The notes under the pieces: model-generated
What the model saw: only the letters and a program-made list of their open reading frames with translations
The model's database searches: none
What the model was told of the DNA's origin: nothing
In this document: positions 35,642 through 47,399 of the stretch, piece after piece
How positions within the stretch are numbered: the stretch's first letter is position 1
Layout: each line of letters begins with the position of its first letter
Program-made: the position numbers and the translations under genes
NCBI GenBank assembly: GCA_030248215.1
Contig: JASANG010000866.1
Coordinates: 1-64,000, forward strand
Direction: 5' to 3'
Source: Enoplolaimus lenunculus
Lineage: Eukaryota; Nematoda; Enoplea; Enoplida; Thoracostomopsidae
Length of the DNA: 64,000 nt

Positions 35642-35904
35642 AAATATTGAATATTTCCGAAGAAAACAGAAAGAAACGTCGGCTTAATAAATGTAATCGT
35701 AAAATAATTTAAACCATAAGAGAATTAATTATGAATAAAATTTTTGCGAGTTTATGCGCTTCTGTTATCAAACGCTTAAAATTGGCACACGACGAGATAT
35801 TTTTGCAAATTAAACTTAAAGCCAATAATAGACTTTCTAGATACTACAAAAACAACCAGCCCTACACCTTGACATCATTAATAGATGGAGCAAATAGATT
35901 TAAG

Positions 35905-37395
35905 CCCTATTCACACGTGCAAGTTTTTGCAGCAACAATTTTACGTGCAACTTGCTGGCTTCTCCACAGCTTGAAAATTTCCGCCGAGGGGCGTTTCCTG
36001 GGGGGCCCCAGGAGTTTCCTGGGGGCAGCTAATTTTGCTGGGGGGCAGATTTCCTGGGGGCCCCCAGATGATCTGGGGGGTCCTGGGGGGCAGGCTCAAA
36101 ATTTTGCAAGACCATTTTTTTATTCTAGATCGTGTTTCCAACTCAACTGAAGATTACTCATCGCTCAACATGACAAAAATTCCCCGCAAACGCTAAAAAC
36201 AATAATTTTAACTAATATTACTGACAACTTTACCAGAAGTTGAAAGAAGCACAATTATATAAAATATAGATAATCTTTAATTGAAACTGTGATTAACATA
36301 TATTTTATATATTAGTCACAGCTTCAGTTTATCATAAGGCTCAGGCGGGTTGAACTTGTTGCCGCAAGGTACTTTCGAATGCTGTATGCCCTGAAACGGT
36401 CTTTATATAATTGTGCTTTTTTCAGTTCATTATTGAATTGTACTAGTTACTACCGGTATTTGTAACGCTATTAAAAAATTATGAGTATTCAGCGTAATAT
36501 AAAATCACATTGTGCCGAATGTCCGCCTCAAAAAAGTCCAGGTCTTTATGTTTTAACATTGAAAATTTTTGGCTTAGAAAAGTCCTGGGGGCCCCCAGCA
36601 AAAAATTTGATGGGGGGCATTTTGCTGGGGGCGGCCGAAAACTCGCCGGGGGGCCTTTCCTGGGGGCGGCAAAATTTTCGCCGGGGGGAAAATGAAAATT
36701 TCGAAAAATGCTGGGGGCCCCGCCCCCCCGCTGTGGAGAAGCCAGACTTGCAGGTGCAAGTTCGATGATAACAAAACAGCTTTTGAGTTTTCGTAGCTGC
36801 GAAGGCTTCTGTAGAATTCAAGCTGTTAACTTTAATTCGCACGTGTAAACGCAGTTTCAAGTCGCTTGAATTTCTTGCACCTGGATTTTGATTGGCAAAT
36901 CGGAAGCTGTTTTGCTGAACGCTTCTTGAATTAATTCAGACTGTTTGAATTTACTCAAGAAGCTTGACTTAACTTAAATATCAAATTTGTTTAATATTTG
37001 GCAGCCTATGGCGACGGTGACTGGATCAGTGTCACACTATTGGTTTGAAAGCGGTTTCAAGTTTAAGACACTTCGAGCAAAACCTTCTTTACGCGTTAAA
37101 CTGCGTCTTGCCGATGAAACTTGCAGCTGCAACTTATTCACGATAAATATACGCTCAGAATTTCATAGGTATGAATAACCTTACAAAACGAATTAATTCA
37201 TCACCATTGGATAAGCAGATAATTTAAAGGTTATGCTTTGTATTTATTGCAGTAGTCTGCAAATTACTCACATAAATTCATGTCAACATTCATAATGAAA
37301 ATGATCTTTCCTTGCAAATACTTGCAGCTGCAAGAAACTTGTGCAAGTTGCAGCTGCGAGTTTTCGCTGCAAAAACTTGTAATAGGCACTGCAAC
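35905..37395. repeat. G-rich inverted repeat with TTGCAGCTGCAA motifs
   Basis: TGGCTTCTCCACAGC (35,956-35,970) is perfectly inverted at 36,730-36,744. Both inner flanks are packed with GGGGG/CCCCC runs (CCTGGGGGCCCCCAG-type), at 35,990-36,100 and 36,580-36,730. Outside them, GTGCAAGTTTTTGCAGC (from about 35,917) recurs inverted near 37,375, and TTGCAGCTGCAA palindromes cluster at 37,120-37,390. Likely a composite of nested palindromic elements. ORFs here read through G runs and are not genes. Confidence 0.6.
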
Positions 37396-37617
37396 ACAAA
37401 CGGAATTCAATCTACAACAAGTCAGTGTAGATCAACATTTCGGCAACTTAACGCGAATTTTCTTTTATGACAACGCCGATGAAATGTAGGGTTTATTGCA
37501 AGCGAGCGTAGCGAGCAAGAAGATATTTCGGTTGCTAAAAAGTAACAAGATGATTTCGAAGCCTGTTAAAGAACCAATTTTTCGCATTTCTCAAGAATTG
37601 TTTCGAAATCTGAATTT

Positions 37618-37878
37618 GTGTCGAAAGATCAGCAGACGAAACATATTTTCAAAGTCATCACCTATAAGTATAATCAGTTTGTGATAGGTCCTGTTAATTT
37701 CAAGCTAAGCGATGGAGACTGTCGTTATTTTGGAAATTTGTTGTATTTGATTTATTCCACTTGCGAGTCAAGTTTGTATTCCGTGGATGCGGCTGTTCAC
37801 ATGTTTGAAAACCTATTACTAACTGATGATAAATGCTACACCTACACATTTGAGAATACGGGCTTAGGTCTAGTGTGA
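37618..37878 (+). other. Family K repeat with conserved peptide FENLLLTDD
   Basis: An 86-codon ORF ends in a segment reading FENLLLTDDKCYTY. The matching DNA recurs at 42,215-42,256 (FENLSLTGDRCYAH) and, inverted, at 44,205-44,248 (FENLLLTGDSCCTH) with the frame kept. LIYSTCESS upstream resembles LIDSTCASL at the third locus. Either a fragment of a multicopy gene or a dispersed element with coding origin. Family unknown. Confidence 0.4.
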
Positions 37879-37879
37879 A

Positions 37880-38405
37880 TCATTTTTCAGCAAGAAAAAT
37901 TTGGTTGAAGATGAAATTTTAATGTTTTTAAAAAAGATTTCTAGTCGAGCCCAAAAACGATAATGCGCTGAACTTTGATTGTATGAAATCACGATGTAAG
38001 TCAGGTAGGTATACAACAAGCGGAGTGTTGAAGGGCACACATGCCGTCCAGAAATTTTTTGAAACGCAAGACAATGCACTGTTAGTTTAGCTATGAATAC
38101 CTGTCAAGATTATAGAGGTTAATGAAATCCTCTTACAAGGGTTATTTATACCCACCTGAACTGCCATCGTGACTACGTTCGCGGAATTAATTTCTCATTA
38201 TTCAATGACCATTTAATAAGACTTCGTATGGATTTTTATCCAAACAGCTTATAAGCCGCTGTCGTCTATTCTTGGTATACAACCACACCAAATTCTAAGA
38301 AGTTAAAGCGCAACTTTATTTATTAATGACTTTAATATTTATAAACTATGATACACATTGTCGGAACTATACGATCTGATGTTCGAAGTTTTGCCCAAAG
38401 CTAAA
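37880..38405. other. Unassigned stretch
   Basis: No gene, MITE end or tandem repeat recognised. Confidence 0.4.
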
Positions 38406-38476
38406 GACCACGCCGGGAATCGAACCTCGCCGCCTTTGCACTCGAGCCAAGCATGCTACCACTGCACCATGTGGCC
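38406..38476 (-). tRNA. tRNA-like sequence (pseudogene or SINE head)
   Basis: On the minus strand, 71 bases fold partly as a tRNA. The acceptor GGCCACA pairs with CGTGGTC except at one position, the D stem GTGC/GCAT pairs, and the A box (TGGTGCAGTGGTAGCAT) and B box (GGTTCGATTCC) are good. Anticodon loop CTCGAGT would give CGA (Ser), but the stem has two mismatches, the T stem has two, and the long Ser variable arm is absent. A functional tRNA is unlikely. Confidence 0.5.
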
Positions 38477-38929
38477 GATTGTAGCAATTTCATATTGCGG
38501 TATATGTACACATGTATGACAATTATTTTTTTTACATGCACTTACCGCACACATATACCGACACAGATGTCACTCATATTTCGATGTTTTAGGCGTAGAA
38601 TTCGGTTGAAAAAAATATATTTTTGACAAAATTAAATTTCCGCCGCAATATACTCAAGTTTTATAATTTTGGATTTAAAATCGAAGGTTTTCTTCAAAGA
38701 CATTTTGCCCAGATAAGTAAATAAATGATATATGGTGGATTAGGTCTGGTTAACTTGGACCGTAAGTTAAGCCTTAATGTAATAAACTGGTTTTGAACCT
38801 TTCAATTGTACAAAAATCTTCAAAATGTTGCCAAAAAATTTTTTTCAAGTATTTTTAGAAACTTCGGCAAATACCTACAGCTTCAAAAAATTTGCCTTAA
38901 GTTACAAAAAACATCGAAAAGCGTAAAAA

Positions 38930-39012
38930 ATCAGAAAACTTTCACTACCGAAATTTCCGAACTTATTTTCCGCCAGATCCGGACATATACCTCCGGAGGT
39001 GCTGTCATGCTA
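38930..39012 (+). repeat. Family I CCGGAG-rich repeat, diverged
   Basis: CACTACCGAAATTTCCGAAC followed by CGCCAGATCCGG and CCTCCGGAGG, the same layout as copies near 24 and 27 kb. Confidence 0.45.
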
Positions 39013-39816
39013 CCCCCGGGGTAAAAAAGTATATATTAAATTTGTACGGTTAGACTAAAGATCACTGAGCATGAGCCAGGCATAACATATTTTTAGAACA
39101 AATAAAAACTAGGTAAATAGCTAAGTAATTAAAAGCGTATACCTGTTAACTATAGTTTACTGTTTAAATAAAACACACCATATTTGTATGGTTTCTTGCT
39201 AAAAAAGTACGTAGCTATGGAAGTTGGCTTGTAAGCAATGATATCGAATCTCGTAGAAAATGGCAAACTGTGTATGGTTGTCAAGAGTCTTCATTGTAAT
39301 AATTTAAATTAGCTACGCTAGAGCTGACATAGCTAGTAGTTTCACTTATAATTAATATCTATTGGACTAATCAATCAAGACAGCCTATTTTTAGACAACT
39401 TAAAATATATAATAGGTTCTTATTTAAGCAATAGTTTGAAATACACAAATTTTTAGGCCATTTTAGCCAGAACTGACAGTAGCTGGCATATTGAATGAAG
39501 TATTTACCTGGACAAGCGAGTACGAGTCATAAAGGTGGCTAATGACACCGAAGTTTGGGGGCCCATATATGCCTAAACTTTCATATTTGAGTCGGCGAAC
39601 GTTTTGTGCAAGAGTCGAATCAACTACCAACCACGTTACCCCAGAATCTACAGTTCAGCAACTTAAATCTATGAAGCATTTAAGCTAATAGTATTGCATT
39701 TCGCTAGGGAATAACACTGTGTTAAAATTTTTGTTACAGGAGCTCACAGCGATCTGAGAAATATCGTTTCCTTATTTATGGTTTTTGAAACGCTGTAAAT
39801 TCTTGCCAAAAATTAG
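39013..39816. other. Unassigned AT-rich stretch
   Basis: No exon or repeat family recognised over 800 bases. Confidence 0.4.
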
Positions 39817-39989
39817 TTGACTTTTAGGGCCGTCCCGCCTTAGGCTTAGGCTTAGGCCTGAGATTAGGAATACGCTTTTGCAACGCTTAGGCTTAGGCAT
39901 AGGAACACATTTTTGCAACGCTTAGGCTAAGGCTTAGGCTTAGGAATACGCTTAATCTACTGTTACGGCCCTAAAAGTAACATTGGCCA
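39817..39989 (-). mobile_element. Family A MITE with three hexamer blocks
   Basis: Three CTTAGG blocks are separated by two TTTTGCAACG spacers, one block more than usual. The right end (AAAGTAACATTGGCC) is good; the left end (TTTAGGGCCGTCCCG) is decayed. Confidence 0.7.
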
Positions 39990-40430
39990 GAATTTAGATG
40001 CTTAATCGTTAAACTGGATGTCAAATTGCAGCTGTGGTAAAAGACCAGATGATTGCCCGGTTATAAGCCTTTGAAAGCGGGAATTCAAGTATTTCTCTAG
40101 TGGAGCCGAGTTAAGATTTTCCGACCGACCCTACCCGCGTTTTGCCAAATCTAACCAGCATTCTTCAAGCATCGTTGCGGATATATTTTGGTGGAGTTTG
40201 CCTCTATCGCTGCGATGAAATTACCATATGAAAGTTTATCAAAAACAGCAAAATGTACATCTCTCAAGTAATAAAGTCTCGGATTAACAATGAACATAAT
40301 AGCTTATGTTTTGCAAGTTAACTCTTAAGATTTGGTGCTGGTAAAGACTAACTATTTACCCGCGTGATACTAACCTTTACCCGCGTATTGACTCTTGTCT
40401 GAAATTTGTTATCATTCCTTCGTTTACTCA
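39990..40430. other. Unassigned stretch
   Basis: Unique sequence without a supportable exon. Confidence 0.4.
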
Positions 40431-40628
40431 CACTGCAAAAAATGGTCATCCAAATTCACTATCTCCGAAATACACTTTTCTGGACTACACAAACGGATTC
40501 AAATTCGACTCCGTCATAGTCAAATTCGACTCACTCAAGTCGCTTAGTGAGTTGAATTTGACTCGGTTTGTGTAGTCCGGAAAGCCTATTTCGGAAAGAT
40601 TAAATTTGACTAACCATTTGGTGCGGTG
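40431..40628. mobile_element. Family D palindromic MITE
   Basis: Ends CACTGCAAAAAATGGT and ACCATTTGGTGCGGTG are inverted. The interior repeats TCAAATTCGACTC in both orientations, with ACACAAACGG and TTTGTGTAGTCCGG inverted around the centre. A second copy is at 62,179. Confidence 0.7.
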
Positions 40629-41405
40629 GACGGGCGCGGTTGGATAAGTTCCACTCTGGGTGGATCACGATTTAACCTCGCCGTAATACCGATAGAATTT
40701 ACAACGGCGTCCGAAAATGACTTGAAAAACATGGGTCACAAATATCTCATCTGAATTCTGAAATACTCTCCACGGCACCTCGAAGGCGTAGTGGCGGATC
40801 CAGATATTTCTAAGTTTGAGGACTGTACGAGAAATATATAATAGTGAAAACTCACTAGCGAAACGAACAGGAAGTCAAACGCCATTTTATTGGTAAATTT
40901 TAATACAAATAATGGTTCTGATCCGTGTTGATAGTTCCTAGCCGGAATGGACGGGATCCGAACATGCAGAGACCGTTAAAACATCATCCAGTTAAGATTC
41001 CTAATTTGATACGCCATACGTTACGAATAAACCGCAATTTATGCCTTTGAAGCCATTGAATTCATAAAGAAAAGTCTACCTGTAATCAACGGACCACTCC
41101 AGTTAGCATTTAAATGAAAAAATGCAATAACGTAAGAAACATACAAAAAATAAACAAACACAAAACAGTTGAAAAACTGCTTTTGAAACCGCGGGTAACA
41201 TATTCTGGCATAACAAGAGCGGATGCAGGGGGATGCATGGGTAGAGTAGGAATAGGCATCCACTCACCCCCCTCTTCGAGGAATTTTTTCGCTCACGTTT
41301 TACTAACTACGTTCAAACAATTGTGCGAACGCAATGTTTACAAACTTTTAGAAACAAAAATACTTAAAAATTTCGTGGTTTTGCGCGAAATTGCGTAACG
41401 GTTTT
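40629..41405. other. Unassigned stretch
   Basis: No exon recognised; a 94-codon ORF at 41,114-41,398 lacks any motif. GGATCCAGATATTTC near 40,796 resembles GGATCCAGAAATTTC near 45,829. Confidence 0.35.
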
Positions 41406-41605
41406 GGCCAATGTAAAGAACAAAGGCGGGCCAGTATTAAGCATATTCCTAAGCCTAAGCCCAAGGTTAAGCATAAGCCTAAGCGTAAGAATGAATTTAT
41501 TCCTAAGCCTAAGCCTAAGCCAAGCAAAAAAAGTCTAAAGCTTTAAAGCTTACTTTATTCTAGTCCCACAGAAAAACGTTGCGCCCCTGATCTTCACATA
41601 GGTCA
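41406..41605 (+). mobile_element. Family B MITE
   Basis: GGCCAATGTAAAGAACAAAG to CCCCTGATCTTCACATAGGT, two CCTAAG blocks and AAAAAAAGTCTAAAGC inside. Confidence 0.75.
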
Positions 41606-41764
41606 CGGTTTTTAATGCTGAATACTTTACAGGTTTTGTCGCACATCATATCCGGTTTGACTAAGCATTATTTAGCATGTACTGCATTGCGGTAGTTTTT
41701 TTACAAAACCCTGATTAGAAAATCTGTCAAATATTTATCAAATTTTTCAAAAATACAACTGATT

Positions 41765-42256
41765 TCTTTGAATCTAGACAATGCGTACCGATTGCGAACT
41801 GTACGAGCTCTGGCCGGAATTCAATCATCATTGAAGGACGTGGTCAATTTTAGGAGCATTAGTTCATTGAAACCAAAAGTAAAAGTGTTTTATAGTTTGA
41901 ATACAAAAACATTCATCTGGTTTATCGTTCGCTTCGCTCGCGAAACTTTCTTCACTTGATCTATGATGGTTAGTCTCGGAGCTAAGTCCGGGGCCGTCGT
42001 AAGGATTGGCAACCAATCGTATCCGCACATCGAATTCGATTCTCAAATGAGTGTAGCACCTACCGCTATCCGCCAATTGATGACGGGTTTTATAACTTTC
42101 GAATCAGTGCCTAATCAGGCTTCAATATCTGCACTGTTTTGGGTTTAGTTTGTTCTACTTTTGAACCAATTTTTAAATCTGGAAACCTGGAACCGATGGA
42201 CTCGAATTGGTCAGTTTGAAAACCTATCGCTAACCGGTGATAGATGCTATGCACAC
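41765..42256 (+). other. Family K repeat, second locus
   Basis: Ends with TTTGAAAACCTATCGCTAAC, in frame with the FENL peptide at 37,800. The preceding LETWNRW segment resembles LETLNPSW at the 44-kb locus. GTTCGCTTCGCTCGCGAA lies at about 41,928. No continuous long frame. Confidence 0.35.
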
Positions 42257-43411
42257 TTGACAAAATGGGCCCTTATGCTGACGCTCATTAAATGGCGCCA
42301 TACAGATATCAACATACAGGGTTCATTTGTGTAGAATTTATTCAAATTGGGCCATAGACAAAATTATGTCATTGCAGTGAAAATAAACCAATCCTGATTT
42401 TAGTTTTAAAACTCCCAAATCAGTAACCAAAGATTACATTTGTATAATTGCAAGAATCAGTTTTTGGTTTCGTATCACACGTTTGACCTGGCACAAGTGA
42501 AACCTAACGGAAAAAGCTTAAGTTGGGTGGTATAAAACTGTAGCAATTAAAATAGCTAAGTATGTATTTTTTGATGAATTTTTAACAGTAATTATAGGGC
42601 AATTACGTTTTCTGAGACGATAATAATGCGATAATATTTTGATTTATTCGTAAAGTAGAGGGTGCAGAGCCACAGATAGTTTAGCTTTTTGAACAGACCT
42701 AACGGCATGGCTACAATTGCAGGCGAAGGGTCTAAAAGGGCGCTGCCAACCAACGGACATATTTCCATACCTCTCGCCAAGTAGTTTATAGATCACCAGC
42801 AGTAAATTTAATGTAAATTTCTAATTTTAGGTAAATTACAAACGTGAAATCCGAATTTTACAATGGGATGGAGTAGGATGAGCTCGGAATGGTATCGAGG
42901 GACGCAGACTTTCTGCTTCAACTTGGGATTTTTGTCACCTAAAAACGGCAGCCCTGCCAAATGCCAGTCCCGTTTGGGGCGACGCAAAAGATAACGACAC
43001 CCATATTTCTTACACGCTTTGATTTTGTCAGTATACCGGATAAAGACCATACATAAAAGCTCCTAGAAAATACCAACAAACCAACCCGAACAAAAAAAAG
43101 AAAAGCACTGGTCTTATATTCGCAATGAAAACAGGGCCGTGTACCTAGCGCAGACACCTAGTGGACTCCGAAACAATTTTAGAAGCGTCATGCTGGGCAT
43201 TCACATGAGAATAACAGACGAGGCTAAAACTTTTTCTGGCAGAGCAAAAATTTTTCAGGACGGGACACTCAGCCTCTTCGTTCTCACCACCGCCTGACTA
43301 CGAAACCGAGAAAAAGCAAGCAAGCTAACAAACTAATTATAAAGATAAATTATTAACATTCCTTTTCGTGCAAGATATGTTTGTGACACACATTAGTAGT
43401 ATTATTCTATC
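42257..43411. other. Unassigned stretch of 1.1 kb
   Basis: Small ORFs only. Around 43,195-43,320 there is AAATTTTTCAGGACGGG-like sequence, probably a piece of family J. Confidence 0.4.
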
Positions 43412-43574
43412 GGGCCCGTTGCCAAGGGAGGGGGGCAGGGCTGACTCACCCTCTCCACTGAAAACATCCCACCTTGAATGTTTTCAACCTTGCTTGTAAG
43501 TCAACGAAAACCCTTTTTTGCCCCACCAGAAAATATTTAGCATCCCGCCTAGCATTATGAGCTGGCTACGGGCC
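43412..43574. mobile_element. Family J MITE
   Basis: GGGCCCGTTGCCAAGGGAGG at the left and GAGCTGGCTACGGGCC at the right. Between them are AATGTTTTCAACCTTGCTTG, TAAGTCAACGAAAACCC and GAAAATATTTAGCATCCC, shared with copies at 34,680 and 49,903. Confidence 0.65.
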
Positions 43575-43752
43575 AGTATCCTGTTGCGTCTTACTGCCCA
43601 CGCAAGGTTTGAAGTGTTTTAAGTTGAAAATTCACACAATAACCAGATACTTTCGTAAAGTTCATTAAACATTGAGGGGAGCATACAAGGGAAAATGGGA
43701 AATATATTTTATATTTCAGGACGAACAAGACACTTGTACAGGCAATAGCATG

Positions 43753-43943
43753 GGCCGAAAGAACAGTGCGGAACAGTATTATAAGCATATTCCTATGCCT
43801 AAGCCTAAGCGTAAGAATGAGTTTATTCCTAAGCCTAAGCTTAAGCCCTAAGCTTAAACCAAGCAAAAAATTAGTCTAAAACTTAAGCTTACTCTATTCG
43901 AGTCCCACAGAAAAACGTTCCGTCCTTGATCTTTATATGGGCC
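43753..43943 (+). mobile_element. Family B MITE
   Basis: GGCCGAAAGAACAGTGCGGA to GATCTTTATATGGGCC, with two hexamer blocks and ATTAGTCTAAAACTTAAGC. Confidence 0.75.
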
Positions 43944-44189
43944 ATAACCTGGAAAGGTTAAAAAAATTTCTCTCTCGTTACACTCGCTCACAAAAAACTA
44001 TGTTGTTATCGACTCATGAATGTGAAATATGCTGATACCGCCCTTGTAAATATTTAATAGTTAAAGTTTGTCCCAAATTAAACGGAAATGTTATTCTTGT
44101 AGGAAGTTAGCTGGTTTTAATTGTATCAAAGGTTTACGGACCGCGTTTAGTGTACCTTATACTTCTCCAAATCAAGCTTACGTCACGCA

Positions 44190-44462
44190 GGTGTATTTTC
44201 AGCATGAGTGCAGCAACTATCACCAGTTAGTAATAGGTTTTCAAATAAGCTAACGACGTACGGAAGCTGAAGATCTCAAATTCTGCTGATAATCATGTGG
44301 GTCTTCTGGGCCGCCAAACTTTCGTCCACAGGCCGTTAGACTCGACCAACTGGGATTGAGAGTTTCCAAACTGGCACAAGTAGAATCGATTAACTTCGAA
44401 AAATACACTGACTGTCGCCGCTTATCAGTCACTGGTTCATAATTTACAAGAGCGATCATCAT
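44190..44462 (-). other. Family K repeat, third locus, reverse
   Basis: On the minus strand, LIDSTCASLETLNPSW is followed after a stop by FENLLLTGDSCCTHAENT. A CAGCTGATAAATGCTAC piece also lies at 44,463-44,479 in the other orientation. Confidence 0.35.
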
Positions 44463-44643
44463 CAGCTGATAAATGCTACATAAATATGAGGATCAAAGTA
44501 GTGTAAGCATGTTCCTAAACGTAAGTCGTAGCGTCAGCTAAAGGATACTTGTATAACAAAGCCTAGGCTTAAAGGCTTAGTCTGAGCGAAAATAGTCTAT
44601 AGTTCAAGCTTCAAGGTGGTGGATCGTCTCCCCTCAGCATTTT

Positions 44644-44900
44644 GGGCAAATGAAAGAACAGGGGCGGACCAGTATTATAAGCATATTCCTAAGCCTAAGC
44701 CTAATCCTAAGCCTACGCATAAGAACGTGCATATTCCTAAGTCTAAGCCTAAGCCTAATCCTAAGCATACGCGTAAGAACGTGCATATTCCTAAGTCTAA
44801 GCTTAAGCCTAAGCCTAAACCAAGCAAAAAATTAGTCTAAGACTTAAGCTTACTCTATTCTATTCCCACTGAAAAACGAAACACCCCTAAGTAACATTGG
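44644..44900 (+). mobile_element. Hybrid MITE: family B left end, family A right end
   Basis: The left end GAAAGAACAGGGGCGGACCA and the interior (two long CCTAAG blocks plus a third, ATTAGTCTAAGACTTAAGC, TATTCCCACTGAAAAACG) are family B. The right end CACCCCTAAGTAACATTGGC is family A. Confidence 0.7.
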
Positions 44901-47399
44901 CATATATGAGATTGCAGCCATACGTTTTGTAATGCTTTTGATATGTGCAATAAAAAACGGCAAGATCGTTTACCAGCACCTAGCAATTATACCGTTAACC
45001 AGAACATTTTGTTTTTCTCGAAACCTTATTTTCACACTTAAAAGCTTTTGCAGTTAAGGCGACAAAATAAAGAATTACACTCGTATGGTTCTGTTTATGA
45101 AATAATAGGATTTAAATAAAAGTGTCAGTTCCCCTATTAAGATAGCTTACGCAGACTAAAATTATTAAAACGACAAAATTGTGTGAAAACTCGCACATGA
45201 CACTAGCAATAATTGTACAAAATTTTAATTTTTGGTTAATGCTTCGGTAGATCAAAAACAATGTGTCGGCGGTTGGTTATTAGTTGTGTGAGCATCGTAA
45301 TCACAAAGACGATCGGACTTCTAACTGCGGCAACGCGATGAGTCTTATTGATGATAATTATCCAGATATCCGAATATTTCCAATTAAATTTTCAATTTCG
45401 GATATTCGAAACCTGATTTTGCGTTTGTTTTGGCTTTCCAAACTTCAATTTGCGTTTCTCATACACTTGTTTTAACTTGTTGCTCTAAAGAAGTACCCTG
45501 ACTCACAAGCTGATTGCTATGAGCGTATAACATACAAATCTAAAAATAGTTTTTTATTATGCAACTGCTTCAATAGTGCTGGGTATTCGGTTTAGAAGAT
45601 TTCTACTCACTAAAAATACTTGCGTCGAATTGAGCTGATTCGGTTTGTCTCCGTTTGATTTAAAACCACTGCAACAGAGATTCTATCGAATGCCACCATT
45701 TTTTCGAACTATATATACACGAGTAGTTTTACGTTCTAAGAAGAAAAAACAGCATTAAAATATACTTACGCTGTATCGTGCAAACATCAGTCCATGTTAC
45801 ATTTATCAGTGCTTTGCTTTTACCTGCGGATCCAGAAATTTCCGCAAGCACAGGCTGGCAAACGCTTTAAACCCCAGTTTTTCATCAAAAAATTTTCTGA
45901 GGGGGTAAAATTGCAAGATAGGAGGCTTAAAATTTTACAGAATAACTTTCTGAGAAAGGTTACAAGAGACCTTGTCATTTTATCACAAAAAATTTTTGTG
46001 GGGCGAATTATAGAAACGTTCTTCAGGACCCTCTTTAGTCTTAATATATCGGAACATAATGCCGATTTGGTCCTTTTATAACGTCCAATGAAAATTTCAA
46101 TTAAATTTCAATTTTTTAAGACATGAATATATACTTTCAGTTTTTGTTAGCTTTTGTATGGATATGGACTACAGCGGAGCGGAACTAGAAATGTATTTTC
46201 AACAGTTCAGAAATCTATATTTTCATGTATATTACGACGTAAAAGCGACGCGCTGAATTGAATAGCGGCATTTTTTGCGTTTGATGACTGGTTTAGGAAA
46301 CATGATTTTACTGTTAATTTCTAATTTCACGACACCAATGTAGGAGGAAACTTTTGCTGCAACAACCAAACTTTTTGAATCAATTTTGTGCTTTTTTTCT
46401 CTCTCAAGTGGGATGCTGCGGCTTCCTAAACTTTCTGCATTTTAAAAGAACACTAAGCAGGATGGGGTTGTCACCCCAAACCCAACACTAAGCTGTTCAT
46501 TACTCAGACTTATAGAATCGCTGATAAAGTACTTTTGGATTGTTTTGGCGTATGATAAGAACTCGCTTAGCGTGGGGTTTTTAATTCAAAAGTTATGAGC
46601 TCATGAGTTCTGTGTCACGAGAAATTCAAATGTGCCCTTCACAGATTGCCAGATTTGCAAGCTAGCGTTTTACGTATTAGCATCATACTCAGTTAGGCTT
46701 GGTGTCTTATTAAATCAAGAGTGGTCAGATTTTAAAATGACGCTCAGTACGTAATCCCGCGACACGACTTGGCATATGTATATAAGTAAATTTTGTTTCT
46801 TGTAAAGGTAATAAATTTAGTATTTGACGGTGCGTATTCGATGCAAATTATTCACTGAGCCAATTTTGAGATAATTTAAAATACGAAGTCATTATTCCAA
46901 TGAATATCAAGCTGAACTGAAGTTTTTTAATTTTGACATGTTTTATAAATTCAAGACTTTGAATCATCAGGGAAATATGCAGGAACTTGGTTCAATATTT
47001 TAACTCAGGTTTGAATACCGAATTTGTTTTCCGGACACAGAATATGCCAACAATTGCCGGATATATCCGGATATGAAAAAATATCCGATGTCCATCACTA
47101 CCATATACTGTAATCAAACGAATAAGGGGGAGTGGAGGCAAATATTTTGCCTATCCCGAAGGTTCACCATGGCATTCGGTTACAGACTGTTATTTATTTT
47201 TAATTCACCCCCATTTTAGTTGGAACCAATACCCATCTTTTTTATATTCTATTTTTTGGGTAGTGTCTCTTACATATCTGAGCAGTCGAGACGTTTGTTC
47301 CAGTTTTGTGGACTCTAATTAGGTCTTATGGACTCCATCTACCAACGGACCCTGATTTGAGATAAAGCCTCCTATTAACCAGTCGTAGTGGCACTACAT
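44901..47399. other. Unassigned 2.5-kb stretch
   Basis: No exon with splice support. GATATCCGAATATTTCC and TTTCGGATATTCGAAACC form an inverted pair at 45,364-45,411, and GGATATATCCGGATATG lies at 47,061. A 95-codon ORF (45,794-46,081) resembles repeat debris rather than a gene. Confidence 0.4.

Noticed and set aside
44616-44840. 74-codon ORF of KPKPNPK-type repeats
   Set aside because: It is the translation of CCTAAG hexamers inside a MITE, not a protein gene.
45794-46081. 95-codon ORF
   Set aside because: It is basic and repetitive in feel (AAATTTTCTGAGGGGGT patches like family J), with no splice sites, homologue or context.
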